Part shown: piece by piece, positions 51,507 through 62,754 of the stretch
Layout of the letters: the number at the start of each line of letters is the position of its first letter
Numbering within the stretch: the stretch's first letter is position 1
NCBI GenBank assembly: GCA_003339415.1
Contig: PDHQ01000028.1
Coordinates: 62,001 to 126,000 of the forward strand
Length of the DNA stretch: 64,000 nt
DNA from: Ophiocordyceps camponoti-saundersi (nom. inval.)
Lineage: Eukaryota > Ascomycota > Sordariomycetes > Hypocreales > Ophiocordycipitaceae
Reading direction: 5' to 3'
Notes under the pieces: generated by a model
Seen by the model: only the letters and a program-made list of their open reading frames with translations
The model's database searches: none
Told to the model about the DNA's origin: nothing
Position numbers and translations under genes: made by a program

Positions 51507-52138
51507 TCCATGTCAAGAGAAACAGGCTGTCTGCCGTCGGTCCATTGGATGCGCACATGGTATAGGGCATGTGGTCGGCAGCTAGGAGGTAGGTAGGTAG
51601 ATAAAGGTTACTATTCCCCAGGGAGGAAGAAAGCATGCAACCACGTACATATGTGAAGTCACCGCGGGGGGGGGCGAGAGAGAGAGAGGAAGCCCGTCTG
51701 CGGGAAGAATGTTCAATTCTATCCATGATCGTCTAGAATTACGCGAACAAGCCCATCGGCGCGCTCAGAGGCGCCTACTATTAACTCGTCCTTGTGCGAT
51801 GCGTTTTTTCTTGTCCCTCTTGTTTTTTCATATCTGCTCATTCTCCCACTTGTCCCATCGGAGGGAGGGAATAAAGCTATCTCATTAGAGAGGAGCAGAC
51901 GATGTAAATTAGTCCGTGGTCGCCCTTCGAGGCGTGATGGGAAAAAATAAAACGATGTTGAGAGCCGTCTTCAAGACGGTAATTGGTAAAGAGTAGCCCA
52001 TCATCAAGACAGGAATCCAAAGAGAGCGCAGAAGAAGAAATGGGTGGGAACGCCGCGAGCAATGTCATTAAAGTCGTGATATCAGTTGTTGTCTCAAACA
52101 TGGCCCTCCCCGCGTGACGGATGTCTGGCCTGCCGACG
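50704..52138. other. Intergenic region with G tracts and an assembly gap
   Basis: 1.4 kb between GH5 and the PH-domain gene. It holds a 19-G run (51282-51300), ten N (51397-51406), GT-rich sequence, a 38-G run (51468-51505) and AGGT units. A short direct repeat (AGTATCCTACTAT) lies near 50,980-51,005. No gene is seen. Confidence 0.65.
51282..51505 (+). repeat. Poly-G tracts flanking a second assembly gap
   Basis: Runs of 19 G and 38 G, with interrupted G runs between, on either side of ten N (51397-51406). The layout is the same as at 16.34-16.52 kb. The GC-rich sequence beside the gap should not be trusted. Confidence 0.85.
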
Positions 52139-53359
52139 TCATGAGGCCGGCGCGGCGCGTGCCTCCAAGCCCCGCCGTTTAGCGAGCAGGCTCTTGAAGG
52201 CGCCGATGAAATGCACTAGGGACTCCTCGTCGTGGGCACAGAACCGGTAGCTCTTCTCTTCCGTGATGACCTGTAGACAGTTCTGCTTGCTCTTGCTGAG
52301 TGGATCGATGTCGACCACGTCGACCACAGCCGAGAGATGGACGATCCACTGTGCCGTGTATTCGGACTCGTCTTTGTAGAGGATGAGATTCCGCGGCCGC
52401 AGCACCGCCCACATGTCCTTCCACTGGCGCACGCCACCTTTGCTCCGCATGATCCACAGCCAGCCCTGCCAGACGACGCGGTCCAAAACCTGGTCGACCT
52501 TACTGCTGCTGTGGTTCCGGTTGCTGTTTTTGTTCTTGTCGTTGAGGATACTCAGCTGGCTGGCTGAGCGGTTGGCGGGTGCCGACGAGACAAAGACGCC
52601 TTCACCGTGTGGCAGCCGGACGGCGAGACTCTCGAGCGAACCACCTCGCGGCTGTTGACCCTCGTTGTCGGAAAAATCCGAGTGCGACAGCATCTCGTTG
52701 CCGGACAAGCCGGACCAATCCACGAAGGATGACTCGCGTCGGCCGGCCGTGGCGATCGGGACATACATTTCGGGAGAGCTGGAAAGCACCACGTCTCGTC
52801 CGCGCCCGGCTGGCGACATACTGCGGGCCGGGGGGCTGGCCAGAATCAACTCCGTCTCTTCCTCTTCTATCCTCGCATCCTTGCGGATGAGATCCACCCA
52901 CTCTCGCGCGTCTGCCGGCGTCGGAGCCTGGAAGTGGAAGTTTCTGGACGGCGAGAAAAGCCCAAAGACGTTTTCTCGCTTGTGCTTTGGGTCCTTGAGG
53001 AAGGCGACGGCGGTAAGATCGGATAGGTAGACCTGTCGTCGTAGCTTGGTCTCCTTTTCGTTTTTGTACATGGAAAGGGCATTCGGTCGCAGCACGACGT
53101 AAACTGTTTTCCACTTCTGAGGTGCGCGCACGTCGTCAGAGCCACTTCGCCAAGCATGGGAGACTTGGGATTTACCAACCTTTGTCTTGCGCGTCCGTCT
53201 CTCGACATAACCGCACTTGATGACACGATCCGAGTCGAAGCAGCCGTTCTCGTTGACGACATGGTCTTTGCCGTGGCTCAAAAATCCCGGAGCGTCGCGG
53301 ACATCTTGAAGCATGGTGGCTGGGCGCGATGCGACCAGGATAGGATGCGTCTCGGACAT
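52139..53359 (-). CDS. Protein with two PH domains (Opy1-like)
   Basis: The start at 53359 gives MSETHPILVASRP. Proposed exons are 53359-53180 and 53116-52139, giving 385 aa. The first PH domain (about residues 48-140: KCGYVERRTRK ... WKTVYVVLRPNALSMYKNE ... DAREWVDLIRKD) and the second (C-terminal: WQGWLWIMRSK ... WKDMWAVLRPRNLILYKDE) flank a Ser-rich disordered linker. PH domains usually bind phosphoinositides. Yeast Opy1 has the same two-PH layout and senses PI(4,5)P2, which makes it the best analogue. The 63-nt intron (53179-53117; GTTGGT, branch CTGAC, CAG) interrupts PH1 and has no stop in frame, so retention (406 aa) is possible. The frame stays open upstream to 54046 but that part has leader-like composition. 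Confidence 0.83.
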   Translation of the reverse strand: MSETHPILVASRPATMLQDVRDAPGFLSHGKDHVVNENGCFDSDRVIKCGYVERRTRKTKVGKSQVSHAWRSGSDDVRAPQKWKTVYVVLRPNALSMYKNEKETKLRRQVYLSDLTAVAFLKDPKHKRENVFGLFSPSRNFHFQAPTPADAREWVDLIRKDARIEEEETELILASPPARSMSPAGRGRDVVLSSSPEMYVPIATAGRRESSFVDWSGLSGNEMLSHSDFSDNEGQQPRGGSLESLAVRLPHGEGVFVSSAPANRSASQLSILNDKNKNSNRNHSSSKVDQVLDRVVWQGWLWIMRSKGGVRQWKDMWAVLRPRNLILYKDESEYTAQWIVHLSAVVDVVDIDPLSKSKQNCLQVITEEKSYRFCAHDEESLVHFIGAFKSLLAKRRGLEARAAPAS

Positions 53360-54422
53360 AATCTGTATAGAAGAAGATGGACGTCGTCGTCGGCCAGGTT
53401 TTTTTTTTCCCTCTCCCTTTTTTTCTTGCTTGCCCTTTCTCGACTTGCTGTTGCTGGGGAGCGCAGCCCGACGCGGACGGATATTGGGGGGGGAGGGGTG
53501 ACAAGGCAAAGAGGTGGAACGATGACGGTCGAGATGGAATGATTGTAATAGTCGCGGACCGCGTCTGAGCCAGAAGCCGATCCAATAGCACCGCCCAACC
53601 AACCGTCCGCTGAGTTTAGCTCTGCAGGCGGCCGCCGCCGTTGGAGGTCGCTTTTTAGGTCGTAGCCTGTATGTATGCGCAATGGCTGTCGCGCGTCGCT
53701 CTGCCAATGCAGGGTGTGCTGAGGAGTGAGGAGGCTCGAGAGCTGGCACGGGGTGTTTCAGCGGTCGACCGGTCGGATTACAGGGGGGGTTATTGGGGGC
53801 TATTAGGCTGGCGATTAAAAAGGAACGAGCGGGTCTGTTTCCTTTCAGGTACCTGCCCTCCGGAGGGTCCCGGCGCGGCCGAAGTCGGTCTGCTCCGAAG
53901 TCGGGCCCTGCTGGCTGTTTCGCAAATTTGTTGCGAGTGTTTTTGCCGAGTTTCTGAGGAGGAGGAGGTTTCCGTATCGATTTCTCGTGCTTTGAGGCAT
54001 CTTTCGGATGGCGGCAACCTCCATAGTACATAAGATACCTGTACACATATTAGTACGGATAGTGTGGCATTGTATACGGATTATACTCCGTACATACAAC
54101 ACATGTAAAAAGTTAAGGGTTGGGTTCCATGCTGTTTTCTGTCGTTTCCCCCCGAGATACCCTACTCCGTAGACCCGTCCCAAATGAAAATCCCACTGCT
54201 CCGCCTTCCGCAAGACCCAAAACCCCTGACTTTGCCGTCCTGCCGGCCTAGCCTAGATAGGTGGTACACTGGCAGTGACTAGCACCTACCACTTCAACAG
54301 GGCAAGGCTGTGCACAGCCTCGCCGAGTCGTAATGAAAAAAGATCGGCATCAGTTTCATTCTTCGTTCATCTTGCCATCCATCCATCCATCCATCCAGCT
54401 CTTGCATGAAGCTTCTGCAACA
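53360..54422. other. Divergent promoter region PH gene/ncs2
   Basis: 1.06 kb shared upstream region with two TACTCCGTA motifs (54084-54092 and 54163-54171) and a CCAT tetranucleotide run (about 54,376-54,396) just before ncs2. No gene is seen. Confidence 0.65.
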
Positions 54423-55631
54423 ATGGCCGACGTCGAAAAACCCTGCAGCCGCTGTAGAGACCCATGTGCGCCATATTCCCTCCGCAACGCTTCCACCTGT
54501 CGGTAAGGCCGCAACCTTGCGCAAATCCTATCCTCACAAACTGATCCATACTCGGACGGTCCCAGCAACTGCTTCGTCGCCTATGTAGAGGGCAAGGCTG
54601 GCAGACGTCTCGGAGCTCTGGCCCGAGACACAAAAACCTCTGGCCCGCCTGCCCCTCGCAAATACCTAGCCGGCTTGTCCTTTGGACCCTCGTCGACAGT
54701 CATGACGCACATACTCGACACTAGCGCTCGGTTTTACTCTTCAAAAAAGTCGTCACCCGCATTCGAACCTCTCATCATACATGTCGATACCGATTTGTCT
54801 CGCTCCGACTCCAACTTCGACTCCCGAGCCTCGAAACGTGTCGCCAGTTTTCGTGAGCGGTTCCCCAGCCTGACCTTCGAGTGTGTGCATCTGAGCAAAG
54901 TCTTTGATGCAAAGACTATCGAATGGTCCGCCCTCACAAGGCTGGAAGGCGTGGCAGAGAACGGCCATGATCCTGTATCGCGTGTACAGAGACTCTTAAA
55001 CTCGGTCACCTCCAAGCCTCAACTTATACGGCTACTCGTCCGCAGCCTTCTCCTACATATAGCCATAGAGAGGTCTTGCACTGCCCTCTTGCTGGGGCAC
55101 AGCACAACTGCCCTAGCCTCTCTGACCCTATCACATGTTGCCAACGGCAGGGGGCACGTCGTTCCGTGGCAGGTCAACGATGGTCCCTACCCTGTCTGCA
55201 CCTTCGACTCGTCTGGAGTCGACGAACCTAAACGCATAGCGATGCCCGTGTACTATCCTCTGCGCCAGGTCCTCAGGAACGAAGTAACGTGTTATCTAGA
55301 CATGATGCCGTCCTTGCGTCATTTGGTGCTATCCGATGGCGCCGTCTCCAGGAGTGTCGTCTCGCACAAGGACTCTAGCATCGAGGACGTCATTGACAGT
55401 TACTTCGACGGCGTAGAGGGCCCCTATTCGGGCATCGTGGCCAACGTCGTGCAAACAACGGGAAAGCTAGAACGGATTCCCGCCTCCGTTTTTTGCCCCC
55501 TTTGCGGCATGGCCCTGGACGAACAAGGCGACTCGCGGTGGGCTGGGGAGCTTGGGGATAGCTCTACATCTGAAGGGCAGAAGGACTTGAAGAGACTCTG
55601 TCATGGCTGCAGAAGGACCTTGTGCGGATAA
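54423..55631 (+). CDS. ncs2: Cytoplasmic tRNA 2-thiolation protein 2 (Ncs2/Ctu2)
   Basis: Partner of Ncs6/Ctu1 in 2-thiolation of the wobble uridine (mcm5s2U34) in Lys, Glu and Gln tRNAs; cytosolic, fed by the Urm1 pathway. Exons are 54423-54502 and 54566-55631, giving 381 aa. The intron (54503-54565) is in phase 2 and joins STC to RNCF. N-terminal zinc-type cysteines are C8, C11, C15, C26 and C29. The middle is the Rossmann/PP-loop-like fold (GLSFGPSSTVMTHIL; the ATP-binding SGGxDS motif is degenerate, as usual for Ctu2). The C-terminal cysteines are CPLCG and CHGCRRTLCG. At 381 aa it is at the short end for the family. Confidence 0.92.
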
Positions 55632-55835
55632 ATCAGACCATTCGAGGGGGGAAAAGGAGCTCCGACGTGGTGCGAAACGACGTCGCCTTCAACACACCGT
55701 GACACCCCTCACGAGCCCCTTCGGACTTTCCCGGCCTATCTCAGTCGCCAGGAACGGCTCTATTCTATACTTAGATCTTTAACATGCAACGATGCCCAAA
55801 TAACGCTCAAATCATCCCGCTTCCCATCGCTTAAC

Positions 55836-56963
55836 TCATGCCTTAGCCAGCATAGGTAAAACTTGACCTTCGAATCTTCTCATCAATTTATTTGTTTGCT
55901 CTGCGAGAGAAAGTGTGAGGATAGTGTGTGGCAATATCCGGGCTAAATGCGGGAGAAAGCCCTTGTAGATGGCGAATAAACCCTCTGTACGAATCGTCTT
56001 TCCCAGGCAATCAAAGACACCCTTGTACAGGTTGCCATTCTGGTTGTAAAGACGAGACATGATGGTGTCTTGCGAGGGTTGTCTCAAGCGTTAGCATGTG
56101 CCATGTCCCCGAACAGCGAAGGGGAAACTCTCACCGGGAGGATGCATGACGCAACAGACGACGAAACCACTGATGGTGCTGCTGGCGAGATGCAAGGCCG
56201 GCCCCTCCTCCATTCCGGCATGTCGGATGAGGCGCCGCTTGGCGAAGAAGTAAGTCGGCAATTGCACGGAACTGCCGAAACCAGTCCGGATCATGGCCGC
56301 GCCGGTACCGCGATAAAGTCCGGCGAGGCCCTCGCTACGGTAGATCTTGGACATGCCATCCCATGCGTTGCGGTATTGATGCTGCGTGCCGACGGGAAGA
56401 AAGGGCGAGTAGCTCTGAAGGCGGGTTTTTACAAGGAAAAAGGGGCTTCCGGCTGCAGCGCCGATGACACCGGAGGAGGCGCCGCAGAACATGTTGATGG
56501 CCAAGTTTTGCGCATTCTCGTTGCGAAAGATTAGAGAGCCTAGACCCTTGCGCAAAGGGTCGTAGAAACCGAGCCGACAACCGTTAAGAAGGATCTGGTA
56601 GATGTATGCGCAGCCTAGGCCGCGATACAATCCCCGAACCCCCTCGTGTCTGACGATGACGCTGACTCCGTGAAAGGGTCCGCGATAGTGATGCGGCTGG
56701 TGTCCCTTGGACTGGAGTTCGCCCTGAAGTTGCATGCTGCCAAAAATCACCGTCGTCAGGTTCCCGACTGAATACAAGAGTAGGGGTATAGTGGCGCCCA
56801 ATTACCGGATCTTTACCGTCTCAAAGGGATGCGTCGCGGTGACGGCTCCGCAAGCCGCGATGCCGCCGGCAACAAAGGCCCTGGAGAATGCATCATGGCG
56901 TCAGTAGGGATCGCTTGCTCTAAGCAATGCGCAGTAAGTGAGATACCCTAATGTAGTAGACAT
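55836..56963 (-). CDS. oac1: Mitochondrial oxaloacetate carrier Oac1
   Basis: Inner-membrane carrier of the SLC25 family, moving oxaloacetate, sulfate and related anions. There are four exons: 56963-56947, 56880-56806, 56736-56135 and 56068-55836, giving 308 aa, the normal carrier length. The first exon is only 17 nt (MSTTLG start). The three carrier repeats each show their signature, more or less intact: THPFETVKIR, GSPFFLVKTR and MHPPDTIMSR. In the second and third the usual P-x-D/E-x-x-K/R is modified (FFLVKTR, PPDTIMSR). Branch sites CTGAC and GCTAAC precede acceptors. The Oac1 assignment rests on the AFVAGGIAACGAVTATHPFE start and MQLQGELQ. Convergent with ncs2, 204 bp apart. Confidence 0.88.
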
Positions 56964-57954
56964 GGCTCGGTGACGAAGTAAGGATGAATGGGATGTAGGG
57001 ACGCTTCGTCCGGCTTGAAGAGAAGAGGCCGATGTTGCAGCAAACGTGAGCCGGCGCGAGAGATGAGAGACGCAGACGCCTGGAAGTTGAGATACTTAGA
57101 CGCGGTGCTTTGCATTAATCTCCCAGCTTGGGCGCATCGCCGGCCGTTGTTCGATTAGCTCGCTGTGCGCCTCGAGCTGGCGTGAATGTAGGCTTCCGAG
57201 TCGAGATTCGATAGACGAAGGGAAGCACGAAAAGTCTGTTATACGCTGAGAGTTATTGTGTATGATCCCCATAGATGAAAAATGACCAATCGCTTGCGAA
57301 TGTGGTGATAGCTCCAAGCTCTGAATTTCCCGTGCCGAAGTCGGACATTGGAGTGGATTCGATAAGTCACTCCAGAAGTTCAGAGTTATGGCGCACGAGA
57401 TGCTCGACTTGTATGTATTTGGCCCTAATAGGGCAACGCGCACAACTAGAGTAGGTAGGCTTAGGACTTGCTGATGATGCCTTAGTCATCTGGCTGTCTG
57501 GAAACTGGAGAAGCTCTTCAATTCTCTATCCGGAACTCCGCTCAACTACAGGAGCTTGTCAGCTTCTATTCGAACCGAGTCTCTCCGCGTTCAGTCGGAC
57601 GTCAGTCCGTGAGGCACATCGACGCATTTGGAAGACAATTTAAAGTAAAGTACCGGAGCTTCAAGGGTCGGACCCTCGGAAGTCGGGACAAATAGCGTGC
57701 GTTTGCCATTTAACCTCCTAGGACGCTTGGAGCTTGAGATACTCTGCTGACTCACCCTCGCACCTTACCAACTGAGTCAGGGATTTATGTATGTGCGTAA
57801 GTACCTCGGTACCTTATCTGGGTCTTATCAGACGATTATCATTTACCAGAGGCGACACCCGAAGCACTCGACCTCTTCGACAACGAGTCCTTTCACAAAA
57901 AAGATATCCAAATATCCTTCGCTTAATGCTATACGCCTGCGCAGGTGGCGCGTC
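56964..57954. other. Divergent promoter region oac1/swd2
   Basis: 0.99 kb shared upstream region. A tRNA-like D-arm and A-box lookalike on the minus strand (about 57,765-57,786) does not fold into a full tRNA. No gene is seen. Confidence 0.6.
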
Positions 57955-59264
57955 ATGCCACCCACACCTATGGACGTCGACCGTAGCTCTACCACTGGAT
58001 CGTCACTCAATATCCACAGAACATTGTCTGGCGCAAACACGTCCGTATTAAACCTGAGCGATGTCATTTCTTCGTATCGACCCACCAAGGTATGCTCTTG
58101 CGTTGCCCTCACCTTCTCTGTATCAGAAGCAATTTAACATGCCACTTTCCGCAGCTACTGAAGCGCGAGGATATCAAGGACGGGCAGGTGCAGCCTCACG
58201 TTCTCTCTATAGATTATGACGACGAAGGCGAGCTACTTATGACGTCGGCTAGCGACGAAACGATCCAAATCTATAATGTGAGAGAGGGACGACACGACAA
58301 GAGCCTGTTGAGCAAAAAGTACGGTGTCAAGTTGGCCAAATTCACACACACAAGCTCCAGTATAATATACGCGAGCACCAAGCAGAATCGTAAGTCATAC
58401 TCAGGTTCATATCGACAGAGGCAAAGGGGTAAGACGATCGACTGACAGATTCTCTTCCCCCTTTTACTCTCAGATGCCATTCGATATCTGGCAACTCATG
58501 ACAACTCCTTTATCCGGTACTTTGAAGGCCACGAGGCCGACGTGACCTGCCTCGCCGTCCATCCTGGTACCGACAACTTCATATCCTGCTCCAGGGATAA
58601 TACTGTCCGTCTCTGGGATACCCAGACGAAGCATTGGCAAGGCCAATTGATGCTGAGGAACCCCACGCTTGCGGCTTACGATCCTTCCGGCACCATCTTC
58701 GCCGTGGCTTGCCCTAGCAGCGGCACCATTCTTCTCTACGATATTCGCAACTACGAAAAGGCTCCGTTCGCGACATTCGATGTCGTAGAGCAATGCGGCC
58801 CTGTCGATCCGCAGATTCTCATCAGGGGCTGGACCAAGCTGGAGTTTTCAAACGATGGCAAGTCTCTGCTCTTGGGAACGAGAGGCGGCGGCCACCTACT
58901 GTTCGACTCGTTCGACGGCACCTTCAAGGCCTATCTGCGCAAGCCAACTGCGGGCACGAGACGGCAGGCACCGGGGGAGGCCGTGGCTGTGGTTAATGGC
59001 AACACGGCGACTGACCCTGCGAGCATGGAAAGCAGCGGAGACTGCTGCTTCACGCCCGACGGACGCTTCGTCGTCAGCGGTACGAAGCAGGACGTCTTGG
59101 TTTGGGACACGCTGGGTTCGGCGTCGCAGAGCTTGATACTGGACCCGACGTGGACACTGCCTGATAAGCGAGAGGCCGCCGTAGTTGCCTTCAACCCTCG
59201 CTTCAACTTCTTCGCCACGGCAGACCAGGACTTAGTATTTTGGTTACCAGATCCTCATGGCTGA
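57955..59264 (+). CDS. swd2: WD40 protein Swd2 (WDR82), COMPASS and CPF subunit
   Basis: Swd2 is shared by the Set1/COMPASS H3K4 methyltransferase and, in yeast, the cleavage and polyadenylation factor; nuclear. There are three exons: 57955-58089, 58155-58389 and 58474-59264, giving 386 aa. Splice phases fit, and a GACTGAC branch lies before the second acceptor. WD repeats are visible, for example LMTSASDETIQIYNV, DNFISCSRDNTVRLWD, DGKSLLLGTRGGGHLLFD and DGRFVVSGTKQDVLVWD. The family-typical IRYLATHDNSFIRYFEGH segment spans the second junction. SRP9 follows in tandem after 295 bp. Confidence 0.92.
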
Positions 59265-59559
59265 GCTGCTTCAGAAGTATCAGGCAAATCTTTCGTCGGT
59301 TTTGGGAGTTGATTCTAATACCCGGGGCGAGTGAGGAAAATTTCGCAGTGTTCAGCTGGTGGATCGCTTTTGCCTGTTATAGATGTGTAGGGTAGCAATG
59401 GCTTGTTCTTCGGATCAGCGGCAGAGAAGCAAAATAATGCCATATCGCAACTTATGTAATACATACATCTCGACTACTCATCTATCGAAATTCACGACGA
59501 CCTCCGACCGTCACCGACGATTATAACACGCCACAACCTCATTCAATGTGCTAGCAGCG

Positions 59560-60134
59560 ATGCCCTACTTCAAATCGAGCCAAGAGTGGCTCGATGCATC
59601 GACGCTCCTCATCGAGGCTCGACCCTCTACCGTAATCGCAGCCCCCTCCCCTCTCCCATCATCTCTCAGTCATGGCTTTTTACACATAGAATCGACTGAC
59701 GAAGGGGTGACGATATTCCTCGAAAAAAAAACTAGACGCGCATCACAACACGCTTCTCCATCCGAAAGGTGAAGCCCTTCGTGTCGAAGAAGGCAGCATC
59801 TGCCACCGACGCTGAAAAAGCCCAACCGTCGACGAGACCACCTCGCGGCTCGCTCGTCCTCAAGACGTACGACCCCGTCAGCGGCGTGACGCTCAAGTAT
59901 CGGACCTACCAGGCCGCAGAGGTCACGCGCCTCTTTCACATCTCCCTCGGTCGTCTCGCTAGGGCTATGGCTGCATTGCCTGCTGTGGCTGTTGCCGACG
60001 AGCCCGTACCGGATCTGCCACCGGCGTCGGATGTGCCGACGAATGCTAGAGAGGTAAAGGCTGCGTCATCGACGAAGCAGCAGCAGCAGCAGGCGGGAGG
60101 CGCTGGACATAGGAAGAAGAAGGGCCGTAAATAG
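59560..60134 (+). CDS. Signal recognition particle SRP9/SRP21 subunit
   Basis: Alu-domain subunit of the signal recognition particle, which slows elongation while ribosomes are brought to the ER. Exons are 59560-59631 and 59736-60134, giving 156 aa. The 104-nt intron (GTAATC to CTAG) joins EARPST to TRITTRFSIRKVKP. The start MPYFKSSQEWLDASTLLIEA and the block GSLVLKTYDPVSGVTLKYRT are the SRP9/SRP21 core. The C-terminal extension is Ala/Pro-rich with a Q run (QQQQQ) and a basic end (GHRKKKGRK) likely to touch RNA. Fungal members are longer than the 86-aa mammalian SRP9, as here. Convergent with the ribonucleotide reductase gene. Confidence 0.87.
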
Positions 60135-60563
60135 GCCTGAACGAGTCCATCCAAGTTTTGGGGTTGTTCCTTCTAGACTTTGAAACCATGGCAAGGTGTG
60201 CGCTAAGAATTGCGACATGCTGGCAGTCATTCATTCCCTGCTTTTCGCCTAATCGTGACATGTTGAAGATTTCTTCTAGATGATTTATCATCACAAGACC
60301 GTGAACCATCCAACCAATACCCATTCGTCGAAAGACACCCAAGCCATGCCGCAGCAGAACGCCAAACACCCTTCGGCTCGGACATGAGGAACATATCCAC
60401 AGCATACACAACGACTACCTACACCCCTTGCCATGTGGTTGCTGCCGCAGTCCTGAAAACAGTCCCGGCCGCCGCCCTCGATATGAACGCGAGATAAAGG
60501 CAAAGAGAGAGATGAGGGAGTAGAGAGTTTGAAGAAGGTGTTCGTGAACCTCTCCCTTGCGCT
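60135..60563. other. Convergent spacer SRP9/rnr2
   Basis: 429 bp between converging stop codons. 3' UTR sequence only; no feature seen. Confidence 0.6.
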
Positions 60564-61965
60564 TCAAAAGTCATCGTCAAAGGCAATTTCGCTCTTGCTC
60601 TCGGTAGGGGCGTCATTGTCGGCCTTCTTTGTGCTGGCCATGACGCCAGCCTTCTGATAGTCACCAACGCGTTTCTCGAAGAAGTTGGTCTTTCCGCCAA
60701 GAGAAATGTTCTCCATGAAGTCGAACGGATTCGTAGACTTGTAGATCTTGTCATTGCCGAGAGCGACGAGAAGACGGTCGGCGACGAACTCAATGTACTG
60801 CTTCATCAAATCGGCATTCATGCCGAGCAGAGCACAGGGTAGGGCCTCGGTCAGGAACTCCTGCTCAATGGTGACAGCATCGGTGATGATGTCTCGGATG
60901 ACCTCCTTGCTAGCCCGCTTCTTCAGGTGCGAGTGCAGCAGGCAGGCAAAGTCGGTGTGTAGACCCTCATCTCGCGAGATGAGCTCGTTAGAAAAGGTCA
61001 GACCAGGCATGAGCCCCCGCTTCCTCAGCCAGAAGATGGAAGCGAAAGCTCCGCTGAAGAAAATGCCCTCCACGGCGGCGAACGCAACCAGACGCTGGGC
61101 GAACGAAGAGTCCTTGTCCTGGATCCAGCGAATGGCCCACTCGGCCTTTTTGCGAATGCAGGGAACTGTTCGATCTATCAGCAACTGGTGCGCCCAAGGG
61201 GAAGCAGGGCTGCATACTGGTCTCGATGGCATTGAAAAGATAGGTTCGTTGGGCCGGCTCCCGGATGTATGTGTCGATCAGTAGTGAGTAGGTCTCGGAA
61301 TGAATATTCTCCATCATGATTTGGAATCCGTAGAAGCATCGCGCCTCGGGGATCTGGACCTCGCCGCTAAATCTCTCGACGAGATTTTCATTGACGATGC
61401 CGTCGGAGGCGGCAAAGAAGGCGAGGATATGAGAGATGAAGTACTTTTCATCATCATTGATGCGGTTGTTCCAGTCGTTCATGTCCTTGGTTAGGTCAAT
61501 CTCCTCAGCTGTCCAGAAGGAGGCCTCTGCCTTTTTGTACATGGCCCAAATCTAAAGACAAAAGGATCTTGTCAGCGGGTCGACTGCTTGAGGCATCGTG
61601 GATGCGCAACCTACCTCGCTGTACTTGATCGGGAAGAGGACGAAACGCTGCGGATTTTCCTGCAAGAGTGGCTCGTCGGCCTCGTCTGACTTGATAGTGG
61701 AAGTAACAGCGACCTTGCTGTCTTTCTTCACGTCCCTCAGGTCCGGAGAGACGGGCTCTGACGTGGAGTCAACGTCGTCAGCCTCATCCAGGGGTCGATT
61801 CTCTTTGTTGGCGGCGCCAAAGTCGAGCTTCTTCATGGGAGATTCCATCTTGAGCGACTCAATGGCCGAGGCAGCCTGGCGCGAATGGAATCAGTCAACA
61901 GCCGGGTGGCAAAGACGCGAGCCATCGCCACTTACCTGCTTAGACGGAGTGACGTGAGGAGTCAT
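60564..61965 (-). CDS. rnr2: Ribonucleotide reductase small subunit
   Basis: Class I small (R2) subunit, which supplies the di-iron tyrosyl radical for making dNTPs. There are four exons: 61965-61936 (ten codons), 61875-61615, 61551-61218 and 61165-60564, giving 408 aa. Iron and radical-site sequence is seen in [18 protein letters not shown], and [17 protein letters not shown] and [17 protein letters not shown] helices are intact. The protein ends in acidic residues and Phe (EIAFDDDF), the tail that docks on the large subunit. The third junction (GTATGC to CAG, 52 nt) restores [20 protein letters not shown]. An MCB box lies 217 bp upstream of the ATG. The N-terminal extension before the ferritin-like fold is acidic and variable. 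Confidence 0.96.
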
Positions 61966-62181
61966 TGTGAAAGATGGAAGACAGAAGAGGAGGAAGAGGC
62001 AGACGAACAAGCGACAGAGACTGACAAAAGCGACAAAAAAAGGGAAATCAAGGAGACGCGAGGGCGAGTATTAGGGGATGGGGGGCGATTAGGGGGAAGA
62101 GGAACGCGAGAGGGCAAGGGATGTGGCGTGTGAAGAGGTTTTTGTATGTAAAGGAGCGATGCGTGATCACGTGATGCCTTG

Positions 62182-62187
62182 ACGCGT
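62182..62187. promoter_or_regulatory. MCB box (ACGCGT) upstream of rnr2
   Basis: ACGCGT 217 bp upstream of the rnr2 ATG, with a CACGTG palindrome about 14 bp to its left. A single copy, matching the paired boxes of pol1. Confidence 0.55.
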
Positions 62188-62754
62188 CTGAGCGTGTTAA
62201 AGCGTGTTTCTTGGTGATTTTGTGGGGCTTCCTCCCTGCTGCGGCGCTGAATCCGTGCGATAGCCTGAGAGTCTGATAGGTGACTTAGTGACTCACTGCC
62301 CAGGAGTCGCGGTCAAGTTTGCGAAAGTACCCAAGTACCGCCTCCACATGGCTGCGTCCGAGCCCCCATTCCGTCTCCTCCCTGCCTTATCAATCAATCA
62401 CACAAACTTGTCGCGGCGCTTCAAGCTTTTGGTAAGATTGACTGCGCGCTGCTCCATGCAAAGCAACACACCAATCACCCTGAGACTGCGGCTCTTCGCC
62501 TCAAGGCTTTGCCAGAAGCAAAGCGATGGCTCAACATCTTCTATGTGTGCACAAATGTACGGAGATAGGTAATCATGTATCCCTACTATGAGTATCCGTG
62601 TACCTACCAACCGGCAACGCCTCGCATCACCATCCGAGTCAGCCATCCAGCCAACACATTTTCACTCGGACATTCCATTTCTTTTACGGACATACATATG
62701 TACATACCTACATACCTACCTACCTATGTACGGAGTATCAGTATCCGTACATGC

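Noticed and set aside
53360..54046. Upstream in-frame extension of the PH-domain gene
   Set aside because: The added 229 residues are Pro/Arg-rich with leader-like composition and cover the divergent promoter with ncs2; ATG 53359 gives a sensible start.
57720..57786. tRNA-like D-arm/A-box on the minus strand
   Set aside because: No anticodon stem, acceptor stem or proper B-box can be formed; at most a decayed relic.
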